The notes: generated by a model from the letters alone, not told the origin. A DNA stretch of 64,000 nucleotides from Microvirga zambiensis WSM3693 (GCF_016735695.1 NZ_JAERQD010000023.1:1-64000), one strand, 5' to 3'; shown: positions 17,909 to 27,979, counted from the first letter of the stretch. A program made the numbers and translations.

Positions 17909-18925
17909 ATGGACAAAGCAGTAACATGGTATCGGCAGAATAAGGCTCGCATATTCTTCACCCTGGCCGTGCCCCTCGCCCTTTGCAGTGTCCAGAGGGC
18001 GCAAGCCCAGGACTTCCCGGCGAAACCCATCACCGTCATCATTCCCTTCGGTCCCGGCGGTCATTCCGACCTGGTCACGAGGCCGCTCTCAGCCGTCGCA
18101 CAAAAGTATCTCGGGCAGCCACTCGTTGTTGAGATGAAGCCGGGTGGTCAGGGCATCATTGGGACGGAACATGCCGCCAAGAGCGCGCCGGATGGCTACA
18201 CTCTGCTTGCCACAGGTGTCGGCTGGAATGCCGCGCTGCCCGCAATCGAGGGGCGCTCCTACGGGCCGGACCAGCTGGAGCCCGTTGTCATGCTCAGCGA
18301 GGAATCGACGTTTCTGACGGTTCGCGCAGACTCGCCTTACAAGACGCTGAAGGATCTCGTCACTTACGTCAAAGCCAATCCCGGAAAGGTCACCGTCGGT
18401 ATCGGCGGTCCCTACACGACGAGCGAAACGTTCTGGAGATGGATGACCAAGACGCAGGGAGCCTCGGTTCGACTGGTCAAGTTCGGTGGCGGATCGCAGA
18501 TGATGCTCGCGGGTCTCGGTGGGCATGTCGACGTGTTTGGCGGATCTCCACTTTCGGTGTCGGAACAGGCCCGCGCGGGGAAGATCAAACCTCTCGTGTA
18601 TTATGGCGAGAAGCGCCATCCGGAATATCCGGATGTGCCGACTGCGCGGGAAGAGGGTTTCGACATCGCGCTTGAGATCTGGAACGGATACGCAGCACCC
18701 AAGGGAACGCCCCGTCCCGTAATCGACAAGCTTGCGGAGGCCATTCGCAAGATGCTCGACGATCCCGCCGTCAAGGAAGCCTACAAGCAGGCGGGCGAGC
18801 ATGTCACCTTCCTCGGTCCCGACGAGTATCGCAAGGTCTGGCGTGAGACCTATGATTTCTACGCGGACATGAAGGGTGCCTACAGCATCAAGGGCATCGT
18901 CGACGAGGCGAAGCCGGCAAATTAG
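17909..18925 (+). CDS. Tripartite tricarboxylate transporter substrate-binding protein (TctC/Bug family), second set
   Basis: A 338-residue Bug-type receptor. The signal peptide spans about residues 1-31 and ends AQA-QDFPAKP, followed by the family start ITVIIPFGPGGHSDLV. The start at 17909 has GGAGG 9 nt upstream; a longer frame reaching 17684 lacks one. It leads a plus-strand operon C-B-A plus an M24-like gene. Divergence from the other TctC in this window suggests a different ligand. Confidence 0.9.
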   Translation: MDKAVTWYRQNKARIFFTLAVPLALCSVQRAQAQDFPAKPITVIIPFGPGGHSDLVTRPLSAVAQKYLGQPLVVEMKPGGQGIIGTEHAAKSAPDGYTLLATGVGWNAALPAIEGRSYGPDQLEPVVMLSEESTFLTVRADSPYKTLKDLVTYVKANPGKVTVGIGGPYTTSETFWRWMTKTQGASVRLVKFGGGSQMMLAGLGGHVDVFGGSPLSVSEQARAGKIKPLVYYGEKRHPEYPDVPTAREEGFDIALEIWNGYAAPKGTPRPVIDKLAEAIRKMLDDPAVKEAYKQAGEHVTFLGPDEYRKVWRETYDFYADMKGAYSIKGIVDEAKPAN

Positions 18926-19061
18926 CAGCCTGCAATCGAGGCAGAGGCACTCGTCTCACGCCGGTAAGCCATGGCGGAGGCCCGACAACAGATCCTTCCA
19001 GGAAGGCCTCCGTGTCGAGTCTCCGCTCCAAGCAACAACAACATGGGTGAGGACTGCAAGA

Positions 19062-19517
19062 ATGGCCAAATCCTCCGAACTCGTCATGAGCGCCTTCTTC
19101 GTACTCTTCGCGTTCGGCTGCATCGCCGCTTCCTTGCAGCTGCCGCTCGGAACGCCGCTGGAGCCTATGCCGGGCTTTATCCCGCTCATCGTGAGCCTTT
19201 TCCTCCTGTTCGTTTCACTTGCGCAATTCGCTACGGCATTCCGGACCGCGGGGAATTCCAAGGCGGTGCTTGGGGAGCAATGGAAGCAGCCGGCCAGCAT
19301 TGTGGTCGGCCTGATCGTGTACAGCATCACTCTCGACTTTCTTGGATACATCATCGCGACAACAGGCTTGTCGCTGCTGATCATCCGCATCTTCGAACCA
19401 CAGGGGTGGCTCAGGCCACTGGTCATCGCGATCGCGGTTTCGGTTTTCAGCTATGTTCTGTTCGACCGCCTGCTTGAAGTGAATCTTCCTGACGGCCTTT
19501 TGCGTGGCCTGCTCTAG
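19062..19517 (+). CDS. Tripartite tricarboxylate transporter small membrane subunit TctB, second set
   Basis: A 151-residue protein with four predicted helices and the TctB pattern LQLPLGTPLEPMPGFIPL near residues 27-44. The start MAKSSEL at 19062 has GAGGA upstream. It lies 136 bp after the receptor gene and 14 bp before the large subunit. Confidence 0.88.
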   Translation: MAKSSELVMSAFFVLFAFGCIAASLQLPLGTPLEPMPGFIPLIVSLFLLFVSLAQFATAFRTAGNSKAVLGEQWKQPASIVVGLIVYSITLDFLGYIIATTGLSLLIIRIFEPQGWLRPLVIAIAVSVFSYVLFDRLLEVNLPDGLLRGLL

Positions 19518-19531
19518 TCGCCGGAGTCATC

Positions 19532-21073
19532 ATGGACCTCTTCTCAAATCTCATTGAGGGATTCAGCGTCGCGCTGATACCGACAAATCTACTGCTCGGA
19601 TTCATCGGGGCGGTTCTCGGCACGGCGGTTGGTGTGTTGCCCGGACTTGGGCCTTCCGCAACCATCGCTTTGCTGCTGCCGCTCACGTACAAGTTGGACC
19701 CTGTCGGCGCCATCATCATGCTGGCCGGCATCTACTACGGTGCGATGTTCGGCGGTTCGACCACATCCATTCTTCTCAACATTCCCGGAGAGAACTCGTC
19801 GGTCGTCACCTGTATCGACGGCTATCAGATGGCTCGAAAGGGTCGCGCGGGAGCCGCTCTTGGGATGTGCGCCATCGGCTCGTTCATCGGCGGTCTCATC
19901 AGTGTCCTGATATTGATCCTGATCGCGCCCGCGCTGTCCGATTTGGCTCTAAGCTTCGGTCCGCCCGAATACACGGCCATGCTTCTGCTCGGTCTCTTCA
20001 TGGTGGTCTATCTCTCATCGGAATCGGTTCTCAAGGGTCTCATGGCCATGAGCATCGGGTGCCTGCTCGGCATGGTTGGTCGGGATGTCACCTACGGCTT
20101 GGATCGTTTCACCTTCGGCAGTGACTATCTCCTGTCGGGCCTCAACTTCGTGCCGGTGGCTATGGGTCTCTATGGCATTTCCGAAGTGATGCTGAACATG
20201 GAGAAGCAGGAGACACGTGAGGTTTTCAAGACGGATTTGAAAGGCCTATGGCCTACGCGGGCAGACTGGAAGGCCTCGTGGGCGCCGATTCTCCGTGGTG
20301 GCGCGTTGGGCTCGCTGCTCGGGGTTCTTCCAGGCGGTGGAACCGTCATGGCGACCTTCGGGTCCTATACGATTGAGAAGCGCCTTTCGAAGACGCCCGA
20401 GCGGTTCGGGAATGGCGCAATCGAAGGTGTTGCTGCCCCGGAGACGGCAAACAATGCATCGGCGACAACTGCCTTCGTCCCGCTGCTGACCCTCGGCATT
20501 CCGACCCACACGGCCCATGCCCTGATCTTCATGGCTATGATGATCCATGGCATCCGACCGGGCCCGCTGTTGATGACGGAGCATCCTGAGATGTTCTGGG
20601 GTGTGATTGCGTCGATGGTGACAGGAAATCTGATGCTCCTTCTGCTCAACCTGCCGCTTGTCGGCATGTGGGCGAAGATGCTGACCGTCCCGTACAAGTA
20701 TCTCGTGCTGGTGATCATCACGGTCTGCGTGATGGGAGCCTACAGCGTCAATCTGTCGGCGTATGATATCACGACGATGGCTCTCTTCGGCGTCGTCGGC
20801 TACGGGCTCAGAAAATTCGGTTTCCCGATTTCACCAATTGTCCTGTCGATGGTGCTTGTGCCGAACCTCGAGGCCTCCTTCCAGCAGTCGATGGTTCTGG
20901 GCATGGGTGATCTGAGAATCTTCTTCTCGCGGCCGATCTCGGGAACCCTCATGGCCCTCATTGTCCTGATCCTGCTGTTCCCGATCGTGAGCTGGCTGTG
21001 GAACCGCCGCGGGGATCTAAAAAAGCTGAGGCAGCAGAACAATTCGCCCGCCGTGAAAGCCAATAATCTTTAA
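19532..21073 (+). CDS. Tripartite tricarboxylate transporter large membrane subunit TctA, second set
   Basis: A 513-residue polytopic protein with the two Pro-Gly motifs [19 protein letters not shown] and GVLPGGGTVMATFG, and the [18 protein letters not shown] block. These are diagnostic for TctA. It is closely similar in pattern to the TctA at 5702-7207, so the window holds two full TTT transporters. The ribosome site is GGAG before 19532. It is followed 10 bp later by the M24-like gene. Confidence 0.93.
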   Translation: MDLFSNLIEGFSVALIPTNLLLGFIGAVLGTAVGVLPGLGPSATIALLLPLTYKLDPVGAIIMLAGIYYGAMFGGSTTSILLNIPGENSSVVTCIDGYQMARKGRAGAALGMCAIGSFIGGLISVLILILIAPALSDLALSFGPPEYTAMLLLGLFMVVYLSSESVLKGLMAMSIGCLLGMVGRDVTYGLDRFTFGSDYLLSGLNFVPVAMGLYGISEVMLNMEKQETREVFKTDLKGLWPTRADWKASWAPILRGGALGSLLGVLPGGGTVMATFGSYTIEKRLSKTPERFGNGAIEGVAAPETANNASATTAFVPLLTLGIPTHTAHALIFMAMMIHGIRPGPLLMTEHPEMFWGVIASMVTGNLMLLLLNLPLVGMWAKMLTVPYKYLVLVIITVCVMGAYSVNLSAYDITTMALFGVVGYGLRKFGFPISPIVLSMVLVPNLEASFQQSMVLGMGDLRIFFSRPISGTLMALIVLILLFPIVSWLWNRRGDLKKLRQQNNSPAVKANNL

Positions 21074-21083
21074 GGGGAGAAGC

Positions 21084-22241
21084 ATGAATATCTTCGGTAC
21101 CACATTCAACTTCGAAGGACGCCTGGCCAAGATCAAGAAGGTCATGGCTGCGAACGATCTGGACTGTCTCATCGTCCACAACTGGACAAATCAATACTAC
21201 CTGTCCGGACACTACCAGCATTTGCCCTGGTATCCCGTTTCGCACACGCACATCACGGAATCACCGCTGATGATCTTCAAGGATCACGATCCGGTTTTCC
21301 TGTGCGCATTTATCACGCTGAACGCCGTTAGAGAGGGCACGTGGATCAAAGACGTTCGGGCCATCGATCAAGGCTTTGCACCGAGCGCCTATGAGGGCAT
21401 CGCAAAAGTTCTCAAGGAAAGGGGACTGGATGCAGGGAAGATCGGTATCGAAGAGAAATGCTGCACCGCGAGTACCCAATATAATCTGGCAAAGGCGCTT
21501 CCCAATGCCGAACTGAAGTTTGCCGGCGATCTCCTGTATAAGGCGCGGGCCGTCAAGGAGCCGGAAGAGATCGAGCTGATCAAGCAGGCCATCGCGATTT
21601 CGGAATCTGCAATCCAGGTTGCGAAAGACGTTGCGAAGCCCGGCGTCACCGAGATGGAAGTGCAGCTCGCCATGGAAATCGAGATGAAGCGGCTTGGCGC
21701 GTTCCGTGAAGTCGAGACGATGTGCCAGTCGGGGGTGAAAACTGCCAATTACAGAGCTTTTGCCGCAGACTGGAAGAAGATCGAGAAGGACGAGCCGGTC
21801 ACTATCGATCTGGGCTGCCTCTACAAAGGTTACGGTTGCGACATCGCGCGCACGTGGGTTGTGGGGACACCCAGTGCCGAGCACAAGAAGATCGCCAACG
21901 ATCTCTACGCCACCTACGAGAAATTCTGCACCTTCACGAAGCCCGGCATGACATTCGCGGAGGTCTTCGACTACATTCGCGGTCAGATGATCGAAATGGG
22001 CTATCCTGCCACCAAGACGGCATTCCCGTGTCAGCAGTTTGCGATCCACGGTGTCGGCCTCGGTCCATTCCATGACTTCCCGCACCCGACGCATCGCGAA
22101 ACGATCTTTGAGCCTGGAATGATTATTTCCTTCCAGCCATCCGTGCGCCAGAAGACGTTCACGATCCGCTTCGAGGATAATCTTCTGATCACGGATCGCG
22201 GTGTCGAGCTGCTTAGCAAAACGCCGAGGGAACTCATCTAA
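21084..22241 (+). CDS. M24-family (aminopeptidase P/creatinase-like) protein with one altered metal ligand
   Basis: A 385-residue protein with a creatinase N-terminal domain (about 12-150) and a pita-bread C-terminal domain (about 160-380). Of the five metal ligands of M24 peptidases I see Asp242, Asp253, His322 and Glu364. The usual Glu of the 'EPG' motif is replaced by Gln351 (SFQPSV). His330 (FHD) is kept. The loss points to a non-peptidase, perhaps creatinase-like C-N hydrolase, role on a small substrate imported by the adjoining transporter. The ribosome site is AGGGGAG. Confidence 0.85.
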   Translation: MNIFGTTFNFEGRLAKIKKVMAANDLDCLIVHNWTNQYYLSGHYQHLPWYPVSHTHITESPLMIFKDHDPVFLCAFITLNAVREGTWIKDVRAIDQGFAPSAYEGIAKVLKERGLDAGKIGIEEKCCTASTQYNLAKALPNAELKFAGDLLYKARAVKEPEEIELIKQAIAISESAIQVAKDVAKPGVTEMEVQLAMEIEMKRLGAFREVETMCQSGVKTANYRAFAADWKKIEKDEPVTIDLGCLYKGYGCDIARTWVVGTPSAEHKKIANDLYATYEKFCTFTKPGMTFAEVFDYIRGQMIEMGYPATKTAFPCQQFAIHGVGLGPFHDFPHPTHRETIFEPGMIISFQPSVRQKTFTIRFEDNLLITDRGVELLSKTPRELI

Positions 22242-22269
22242 ATCCCGACAGGGCAATTTCATTAGGCAG

Positions 22270-22297
22270 AAATGGCGGGGTCGAAACCCCGCCATTT
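22270..22297. terminator. Hairpin terminator between convergent genes
   Basis: A 12-bp perfect stem (22270-22281 with 22286-22297) with a CGAA loop and A/T-rich outer pairs on both sides, so it can work in both directions. It lies between the M24-like gene and the convergent LysR gene. Confidence 0.75.
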
Positions 22298-22358
22298 CGC
22301 TTGCTCGACCCATGCAAGCGCGCGTCGCTTCGATACCCGGATATGGTCCTGACCAGCC

Positions 22359-23288
22359 TTAGGAAGGGACTTTATCGGGAGTTGACGGTTCCGACTTCTG
22401 ATAGTGCCGCTTGGCTGCGGTGATCTCAACGAGATAGTCGAATACGGCCCTCACACGCGCCGGCAGGTGGCGACCGGCAGGATAGATCGCCGAAACCGGA
22501 GGGCCGTCAACCTCGTAGCCCTGCAGGATGGGGAGGAGGGTTCCTTGCTCCAAATCGCGGTGCAGAGCCCACCATGACGAATGCACGATGCCAAGCCCCT
22601 TTACGGCTGCCTCACGCAGCGCGTCACCGTTGTAGACGGCTAGATTGCCGCTGACGCGGACGCGTTGCCGGCCGCCCTGCGCGGACCGGAAGGTCCAATC
22701 GTTCCCGAAGCGGCCATAGATGCAGTTATGGTCGAGGAGATCTTCCGGGGTGTCAGGTGTTCCAGATCGGTCGAGATAGGTGGGGGACGCCGCCGTGATC
22801 ATCGGACCGCGCGTCAACTGCCTGCGGATGGAGGCGGAATCCGCGAGCTCGCCCGTATGAACGCCCACATCGAAACCGGACTCGATGAGATCGACAGGAC
22901 GATCGCTGAAGTGAACCTGCAGCTTGACCTGCGGATAGCGCTCGAAAAATTCCGGTAGCGCCGGGACCAGTGTCAGACGCCCGAAGAGATTCGGAACGAC
23001 AACACGGACGGTACCCTGTGTCGAGCTCGTTGCCTGGCGCAGCAGGCTTTCCGCTTCGCTGAGATCAGACAGAATCCGCTGTGCCCGCTCAAACAACTCC
23101 TGCCCCTGATCCGTGAGGACCAGACGCCGCGTTGTGCGATTGAAGAGGCGTGTGCCGAGATCGTCCTCGAGACGACCGATGATCTTCGTAACCGTTGATG
23201 CAGACGTGCCGAGCTTCTGAGCAGCGGCAGTGAAGTTACCCTGCTCACACACGGTGACGAAGGTCTGGAAGGCCGCGAATTTGTTCAT
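22359..23288 (-). CDS. LysR-family transcriptional regulator
   Basis: A 309-residue standard LysR protein. The winged helix is at residues 1-60 (FQTFVTVCEQGNFTAAAQKL) and the effector domain is at about 88-295. The sequence resembles the DsdC/PecT-like 'CrgA' group that keeps 'RLEDDLGTRLFNRTTR'. It is divergent from the hydrolase/flavin-monooxygenase operon with a 111-bp gap and is its likely regulator. The effector is unknown. Confidence 0.92.
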   Translation of the reverse strand: MNKFAAFQTFVTVCEQGNFTAAAQKLGTSASTVTKIIGRLEDDLGTRLFNRTTRRLVLTDQGQELFERAQRILSDLSEAESLLRQATSSTQGTVRVVVPNLFGRLTLVPALPEFFERYPQVKLQVHFSDRPVDLIESGFDVGVHTGELADSASIRRQLTRGPMITAASPTYLDRSGTPDTPEDLLDHNCIYGRFGNDWTFRSAQGGRQRVRVSGNLAVYNGDALREAAVKGLGIVHSSWWALHRDLEQGTLLPILQGYEVDGPPVSAIYPAGRHLPARVRAVFDYLVEITAAKRHYQKSEPSTPDKVPS

Positions 23289-23399
23289 GGCAAGCGTCCG
23301 ATCTCAGAACAATTTTCATAGGTACCATTCTAATTACTGCGATTTTTGCGCGCAAGGGGATCGGCTATCGTCATTCAGGAAAATGAGGAGGCGGACCAG

Positions 23400-24167
23400 T
23401 TGTTAGCAGAGGATTTGTTCGTCCAGACAACATATGGGCGTATTCATGCGCTTGCAGCGGGCAGCGGCGAGCCGCTGATCCTGCTGCACAGCAACGGAGG
23501 CTCGGCTTACGAATACGAGCACGTCATCGAGGATTTGGCGCGCAGCTTCCGCGTGATCGCTTGGGACATGCCAGGTCAAGGCGATTCCGATCCCTTGGCC
23601 CATCATATCGGGGTTCATGATTATGCAGGCGCCGTAATCGAATTCATGGACGCCCTCGGGATTGCCAAGGCCCATGTGCTGGGAGCCTCGATCGGAGGGG
23701 CGATCTGCGTGGCGTTAGGCGCCCATCATTCCGCCCGGATCGAGCAGCTGTTCATCGTCGAATGTCCTTATCGGTCGGCGCAGGAATGGCAGAAGAACTG
23801 GGCCAATACGGAAGCGAATTACGCGCCGGTGACCCAGTCATTGGAGCGGGTCGCGCCTCGCTTGCGCGCGGTAACGCCGGAACTGCTGACGCGCTGGAAT
23901 ATCGACCGGTCGAAGGCAGGGACGAAGACCTGTCTCAGCGTGATGTGGGCGCTGCGTGAATACGACATCGGGGCGGACCTGGCAAAAATTCCGGCAAATG
24001 CGGTTCTGGTCTTTGGCGATAGAAGCCCGACAGTCGGTAAACTCGATCAGTTCAAGGCCGTTCTGAAGGCACCGAGCGTGCACGTCATCGACAATTGCGG
24101 TCATTTTCCGATGGTCGACGACCCGGAGCGGTTCGTTGCGATCATCGAGCATGAAGTATCGGCATAA
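23400..24167 (+). CDS. Alpha/beta-fold hydrolase
   Basis: A 255-residue alpha/beta hydrolase. The oxyanion motif is HSNGGS near residue 29, the nucleophile elbow is GASIGG near residue 95 (Ser nucleophile), and the catalytic His is in CGHFPMVDDPERF near the end. I start it at the TTG at 23400 because AGGAGG lies 8 nt upstream; the upstream in-frame extension has no such site. It opens the operon controlled by the divergent LysR. Likely role is hydrolysis of an ester, amide or ring-cleavage product. Confidence 0.85.
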   Translation: MLAEDLFVQTTYGRIHALAAGSGEPLILLHSNGGSAYEYEHVIEDLARSFRVIAWDMPGQGDSDPLAHHIGVHDYAGAVIEFMDALGIAKAHVLGASIGGAICVALGAHHSARIEQLFIVECPYRSAQEWQKNWANTEANYAPVTQSLERVAPRLRAVTPELLTRWNIDRSKAGTKTCLSVMWALREYDIGADLAKIPANAVLVFGDRSPTVGKLDQFKAVLKAPSVHVIDNCGHFPMVDDPERFVAIIEHEVSA

Positions 24168-24183
24168 GGATCAGGAGGAAGCG

Positions 24184-25317
24184 ATGAGACTCGGATATTT
24201 TGCCATGCCGATGCACCCGATGCACCGGCCCTGGCACGAAACACTGGACGAAGACCGTGAAGCCGTCATCCTGTGTGACAAGCTAGGATTTTACGATGCG
24301 TTCATTGGTGAGCATCTGACGGACCGGGTGGAAAATATCACAAACAGCATGCTTTTCCTGGCCACGCTGATCCATGCGACCAAGACGATCAAGCTGGCCA
24401 CGGGAACGACGAACCTGTCCCAGACGCATCCTACGCTGATCGCATCACATGCGGCGATGTTCGACCAGTTGGCTAAAGGACGCTTCATCTTCGGCATCAG
24501 TCCCGGCAACCTGCGTTCGGACGCCGAAGCGCTTGGCCGGCTCGATGAAGACCGAGGCAAGCTTTTCGCGGAGGCGATCGACGTGATCCTGGAAATCTGG
24601 AGTCGCGAGGCGCCTTACAGGATCGACCTTCCGGACAACCGTTTCAAGGTAACGACAGAGACGACCGCAGCACTGGAGATCGGGCTGGGTTACCTTGGAA
24701 AACCCTATCAGAGCCCGAGGCCCGAGGTCGTGGGCACGGTTGTCGCGCCGTATTCCAAGGGCGTGGTGCTCATGGGCCAGCGCGACTTCCACCCTATCTC
24801 CGCAAACTTCCTGCAAGCGAAATGGGCCAGGACACACTGGACCAACTATGCCGAAGGCAAGGCATCGGTCGGGCTGCAGGCGGACCCTGCCGACTGGCGT
24901 GTTGCGCGCACCATTTTCGTCGCCGATGACGATGCCACTGCCAAGCGCTACGCTGGTGGTGATCCAGGAAGCCCATATCGGTTCTACTACAATCAGATCA
25001 TGACGAAGTTCTCGCGCATCGGGCGCTTGGCTGTCTTCAAGGATCGTATCGATCAGCCGGACAGCGAGATCACGCTCGACTATGTGATGAACAGCCTCGT
25101 TCTGTCCGGCTCGGTCAATAGCGTGGTTGACCAGATTCTCGCCATGCGCGAGGTCACGGGTGATTGTGGCGAGCTGGTCTATGCCGGCATGGATTGGGTC
25201 GATCCCAAGCTCGCGAAGCGGTCAATGGAACTCATGGCAACCGAAGTCATGCCGAGAGTAAACGCCGCCATTGCGCAATCCAACTCAGTTCGGCGGAAGG
25301 TTGCTGCGCAAGCCTAA
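24184..25317 (+). CDS. LLM-class flavin-dependent monooxygenase (luciferase-like)
   Basis: A 377-residue bacterial luciferase-fold protein. It uses reduced FMN and oxygen to oxidise an organic substrate. The family pattern GEHLTDRVENI near residue 40, KLATGTTNLSQTHP near 81-94 and the FDQLAKGRFIFGISPGN block near 100 are visible. The start at 24184 follows AGGAGG. The flavin reductase gene 2 kb downstream in the same operon would supply FMNH2, making a two-component system like RutA/RutF or NtaA/NtaB. Substrate unknown. Confidence 0.87.
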   Translation: MRLGYFAMPMHPMHRPWHETLDEDREAVILCDKLGFYDAFIGEHLTDRVENITNSMLFLATLIHATKTIKLATGTTNLSQTHPTLIASHAAMFDQLAKGRFIFGISPGNLRSDAEALGRLDEDRGKLFAEAIDVILEIWSREAPYRIDLPDNRFKVTTETTAALEIGLGYLGKPYQSPRPEVVGTVVAPYSKGVVLMGQRDFHPISANFLQAKWARTHWTNYAEGKASVGLQADPADWRVARTIFVADDDATAKRYAGGDPGSPYRFYYNQIMTKFSRIGRLAVFKDRIDQPDSEITLDYVMNSLVLSGSVNSVVDQILAMREVTGDCGELVYAGMDWVDPKLAKRSMELMATEVMPRVNAAIAQSNSVRRKVAAQA

Positions 25318-25446
25318 TTTCCTGCGGCAGCCCCCAACGAAAGTGTGCTATACCCGAGCGCTGTGGACGGCGATGGCGCATCGCGTCGCCTTCTCACCAT
25401 GTCGCTTGCGCAATCTTCAGACGGCTTGGAATGACAGGAAAGAACG

Positions 25447-26982
25447 ATGAACGGTGCTGAGAGCCTAGTTCGGACGCTTGTGGCGGCAGGCGTCGATACG
25501 TGCTTTGCAAATCCTGGTACGTCGGAGATGCACTTCGTCTCGGCGCTCGACAAGGTCGACGGCATGCGGTCGATCCTCGTTCTCTACGAGGGCGTGGCGA
25601 CGGGTGCTGCCGACGGTTACTGGCGGATGGCCGACAGGCCGGCTTCGACTCTCCTCCACCTAGGGCCTGGCCTGGCGAACGGGCTGTCTAACATCCACAA
25701 CGCGCGGAAAGCCGCGTCGGGGATGGTCAATATCATCGGAGAGCATGCCAGCTGGCACCTTGCCTACGATGCGCCTTTGGCTTCCGATATCGAAGGACTG
25801 GCGCGGCCCTTATCCGACTGGGTGAAAACCTCGCCGCGTTCGTCGACCATCGGCGCGGATGCGGCGCAGGCGGTCGCGGAGGCACGCCTGTCTCGCATCG
25901 CCTCGCTCATCCTGCCCGGCGACACGGCATGGGAGGAGGGAGGTATCATCGCTTCTCCCATCACGCCCTCGGCTCCTCCTGTTGACATCACCGCCGTGGA
26001 GGCAGCTGCGCGTGCGTTGATGAATGGCGATCAGGCCATGCTCATCATTGGTGGAAAGGCCACTCGAGGAAAAGCTCTGGAACTCGCCGGCCGCATTTGC
26101 GGGAAAACCGGGGCTACGCTCGCGACACAGTTTTTCACCGCGCGGGTTGAGCGTGGTGCCGGCCGCGTTTCGGCGTTTCGAATCCCATACTTTGTCGATC
26201 CGGCGCTGGCCGCGCTGAAGGGGTTCAAGCATATCGTAACGGTTGAGACGAGGGAGCCGGTTGCTTTCTTCGCTTATCCCGACAAGCCTAGCCTGCTGAA
26301 ATCTCCAGACGCTGAAGTCTATCAAGCCTGCGGTCCGCGTTCGGACGGGCTCGCCGTCCTCGAAGCCCTTGCCGAGGCGCTCGGAGCGCGCCCGTCCCAT
26401 GCACGTTACCAAGAGCGCACTGACACGCCGCTGCCATCCGGGGCTCTGAACCAACAGACAATCGCCCAAATCCTGTCGGCACTGATCCCCGAGAACGCGA
26501 TCGTGGTCGACGAGTCGGTGACAACCGGACGTGAGTCATTTGCCCTCACCGCCGGGGCCGCACCGCACGACTGGCTTCAGAACATGGGAGGGTCGATCGG
26601 CTTCGGCCTACCGGTCGCAACAGGTGCCGCGGTCGCCTGTCCTGACCGGAGGGTCATTTCGCTCTCGGGTGACGGGTGCGCCATGTACACTCTGCAATCC
26701 CTTTGGACGCAGGCACGTGAAGGCCTCAACGTCACGACGTTGGTCTTCTCGAACCGCGCTTATCAGATATTGCGCGTGGAATTCGCCGGCGTTGGCGCCG
26801 GTGCCCCCGGCAAGAAGGCCGCCGAGATGATGAGCCTCGACAATCCTCCGCTCGATTTCGTGGCCCTTGCCAAAGGCATGGGCGTACCGGCCAGCCGGGT
26901 GACGACTTGCGAGGAACTGGTCGCGGCAATGAGGCGGGACCTGCGCGAGCCCGGTCCACGGCTCATCGAAGTCATGCTGTGA
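25447..26982 (+). CDS. Thiamine diphosphate-dependent enzyme, acetolactate synthase large-subunit-like
   Basis: A 511-residue ThDP enzyme. The PYR domain has the activating Glu48 (LVLYEGVATGAADGY). The PP domain has GDGCAMYTLQ followed by SNRAY, an 'NR' in place of the usual 'NN' at the end of the Mg-binding motif. It is shorter than IlvB and lacks a regulatory-subunit gene next door, so it is likely a catabolic 2-oxo acid decarboxylase or carboligase. The ribosome site is AGGAAAG. It differs clearly from the other ThDP gene in this window. Confidence 0.83.
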   Translation: MNGAESLVRTLVAAGVDTCFANPGTSEMHFVSALDKVDGMRSILVLYEGVATGAADGYWRMADRPASTLLHLGPGLANGLSNIHNARKAASGMVNIIGEHASWHLAYDAPLASDIEGLARPLSDWVKTSPRSSTIGADAAQAVAEARLSRIASLILPGDTAWEEGGIIASPITPSAPPVDITAVEAAARALMNGDQAMLIIGGKATRGKALELAGRICGKTGATLATQFFTARVERGAGRVSAFRIPYFVDPALAALKGFKHIVTVETREPVAFFAYPDKPSLLKSPDAEVYQACGPRSDGLAVLEALAEALGARPSHARYQERTDTPLPSGALNQQTIAQILSALIPENAIVVDESVTTGRESFALTAGAAPHDWLQNMGGSIGFGLPVATGAAVACPDRRVISLSGDGCAMYTLQSLWTQAREGLNVTTLVFSNRAYQILRVEFAGVGAGAPGKKAAEMMSLDNPPLDFVALAKGMGVPASRVTTCEELVAAMRRDLREPGPRLIEVML

Positions 26983-27381
26983 CGATTATTTCGGCGTTCG
27001 GCGCTCTGGCATGCCACGTGCCGGGCCGCCTCGCACCCTGCAATCCAATACACTAAAGCCTTGCGCTGCAGCGATCTCAGCCCTCGCTGCCGCATGTCAG
27101 CCGTCTCAGCGAGCCCGCCTGTCCGACATGCGGGCTTGTGTAGCGTTGGATCGATGCTGTGCTCCTGAGCCGGCAGGCCAGCGGGAGCGTTCCTTAGTCC
27201 GGAACTGACTATCGGCCGACTCCCATATCGCATTATCGGCGGTGTAGCGATCAAAGCTGCTCCCGAGGCGCCAAATTACCTTCTCTATCTCGGAACAGAA
27301 TTCACAAATCCATTGCTTATTTCTGCACTTCTAGAGGGCATTGAGTTCCCTTAGATTCCTCCTACGCACAGGAGAGAGCGA
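26983..27381. other. 399-bp intergenic region inside the catabolic cluster
   Basis: No gene, repeat or strong hairpin is evident. The gap is large for an operon, so the flavin reductase may have its own promoter; 27290-27360 is A/T-richer than its flanks. Confidence 0.4.
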
Positions 27382-27921
27382 ATGGCCCAGGTGGAGATCG
27401 TATGTGAGCCCCGGTTCATCAACAGTCACTCATTCCGCACGACAATGTCGAAGTTCGCCACTGGCGTGGCGGTGCTGACCAGCCTTCACGAAGGGCAGCG
27501 CTTCGGCATGACGATCAATTCTCTGACGTCCGTATCGCTCGATCCTCATCAAATCCTCGTTTGCCTCAACCAGGGCAGTGCGACCGGAAACGCCATCAGG
27601 TCGAGTGGCCGCTTTGCCGTGAACCTTCTCGACCGCGATCAACAGGATGTGGCGCGCAGCTTCGTCGGTCGCGATGCAAAGCGCTTCGACTGTACCGCAT
27701 GCACGACGAGCGTCGCCGGCTTGCCGCTTGTCGAGGGAGCGTTGGCTTACCTTGTCTGCCGCGTCAGCGATATTTTGCCCAGCGGAGACCATGATATCGT
27801 GATTGGAGATGTGGTGGAATGCTGGCAGCGAGATGGAGAGCCCCTTGTGTTCTACAGCGGAGCGTATGGTAGCTTCGAGTCGGACGCACTGAGACTTCGT
27901 GCGTGTGGAACTTCAGCCTAA
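27382..27921 (+). CDS. Flavin reductase, DIM6/NtaB family
   Basis: A 179-residue NAD(P)H:FMN reductase. The domain covers residues 15-165, with MSKFATGVAVLTS, GMTINSLTSVSLDP and GRFAVNLLDRDQQDVARSF typical of the HpaC/NtaB group. It should supply reduced flavin to the LLM-class monooxygenase at 24184-25317. The ribosome site is AGGAGAG. Confidence 0.9.
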   Translation: MAQVEIVCEPRFINSHSFRTTMSKFATGVAVLTSLHEGQRFGMTINSLTSVSLDPHQILVCLNQGSATGNAIRSSGRFAVNLLDRDQQDVARSFVGRDAKRFDCTACTTSVAGLPLVEGALAYLVCRVSDILPSGDHDIVIGDVVECWQRDGEPLVFYSGAYGSFESDALRLRACGTSA

Positions 27922-27979
27922 TGAAGTACAACGGTCGCCGTCGCCATCGGATATCCCGGGAGGATAGATACAAAAGCCC

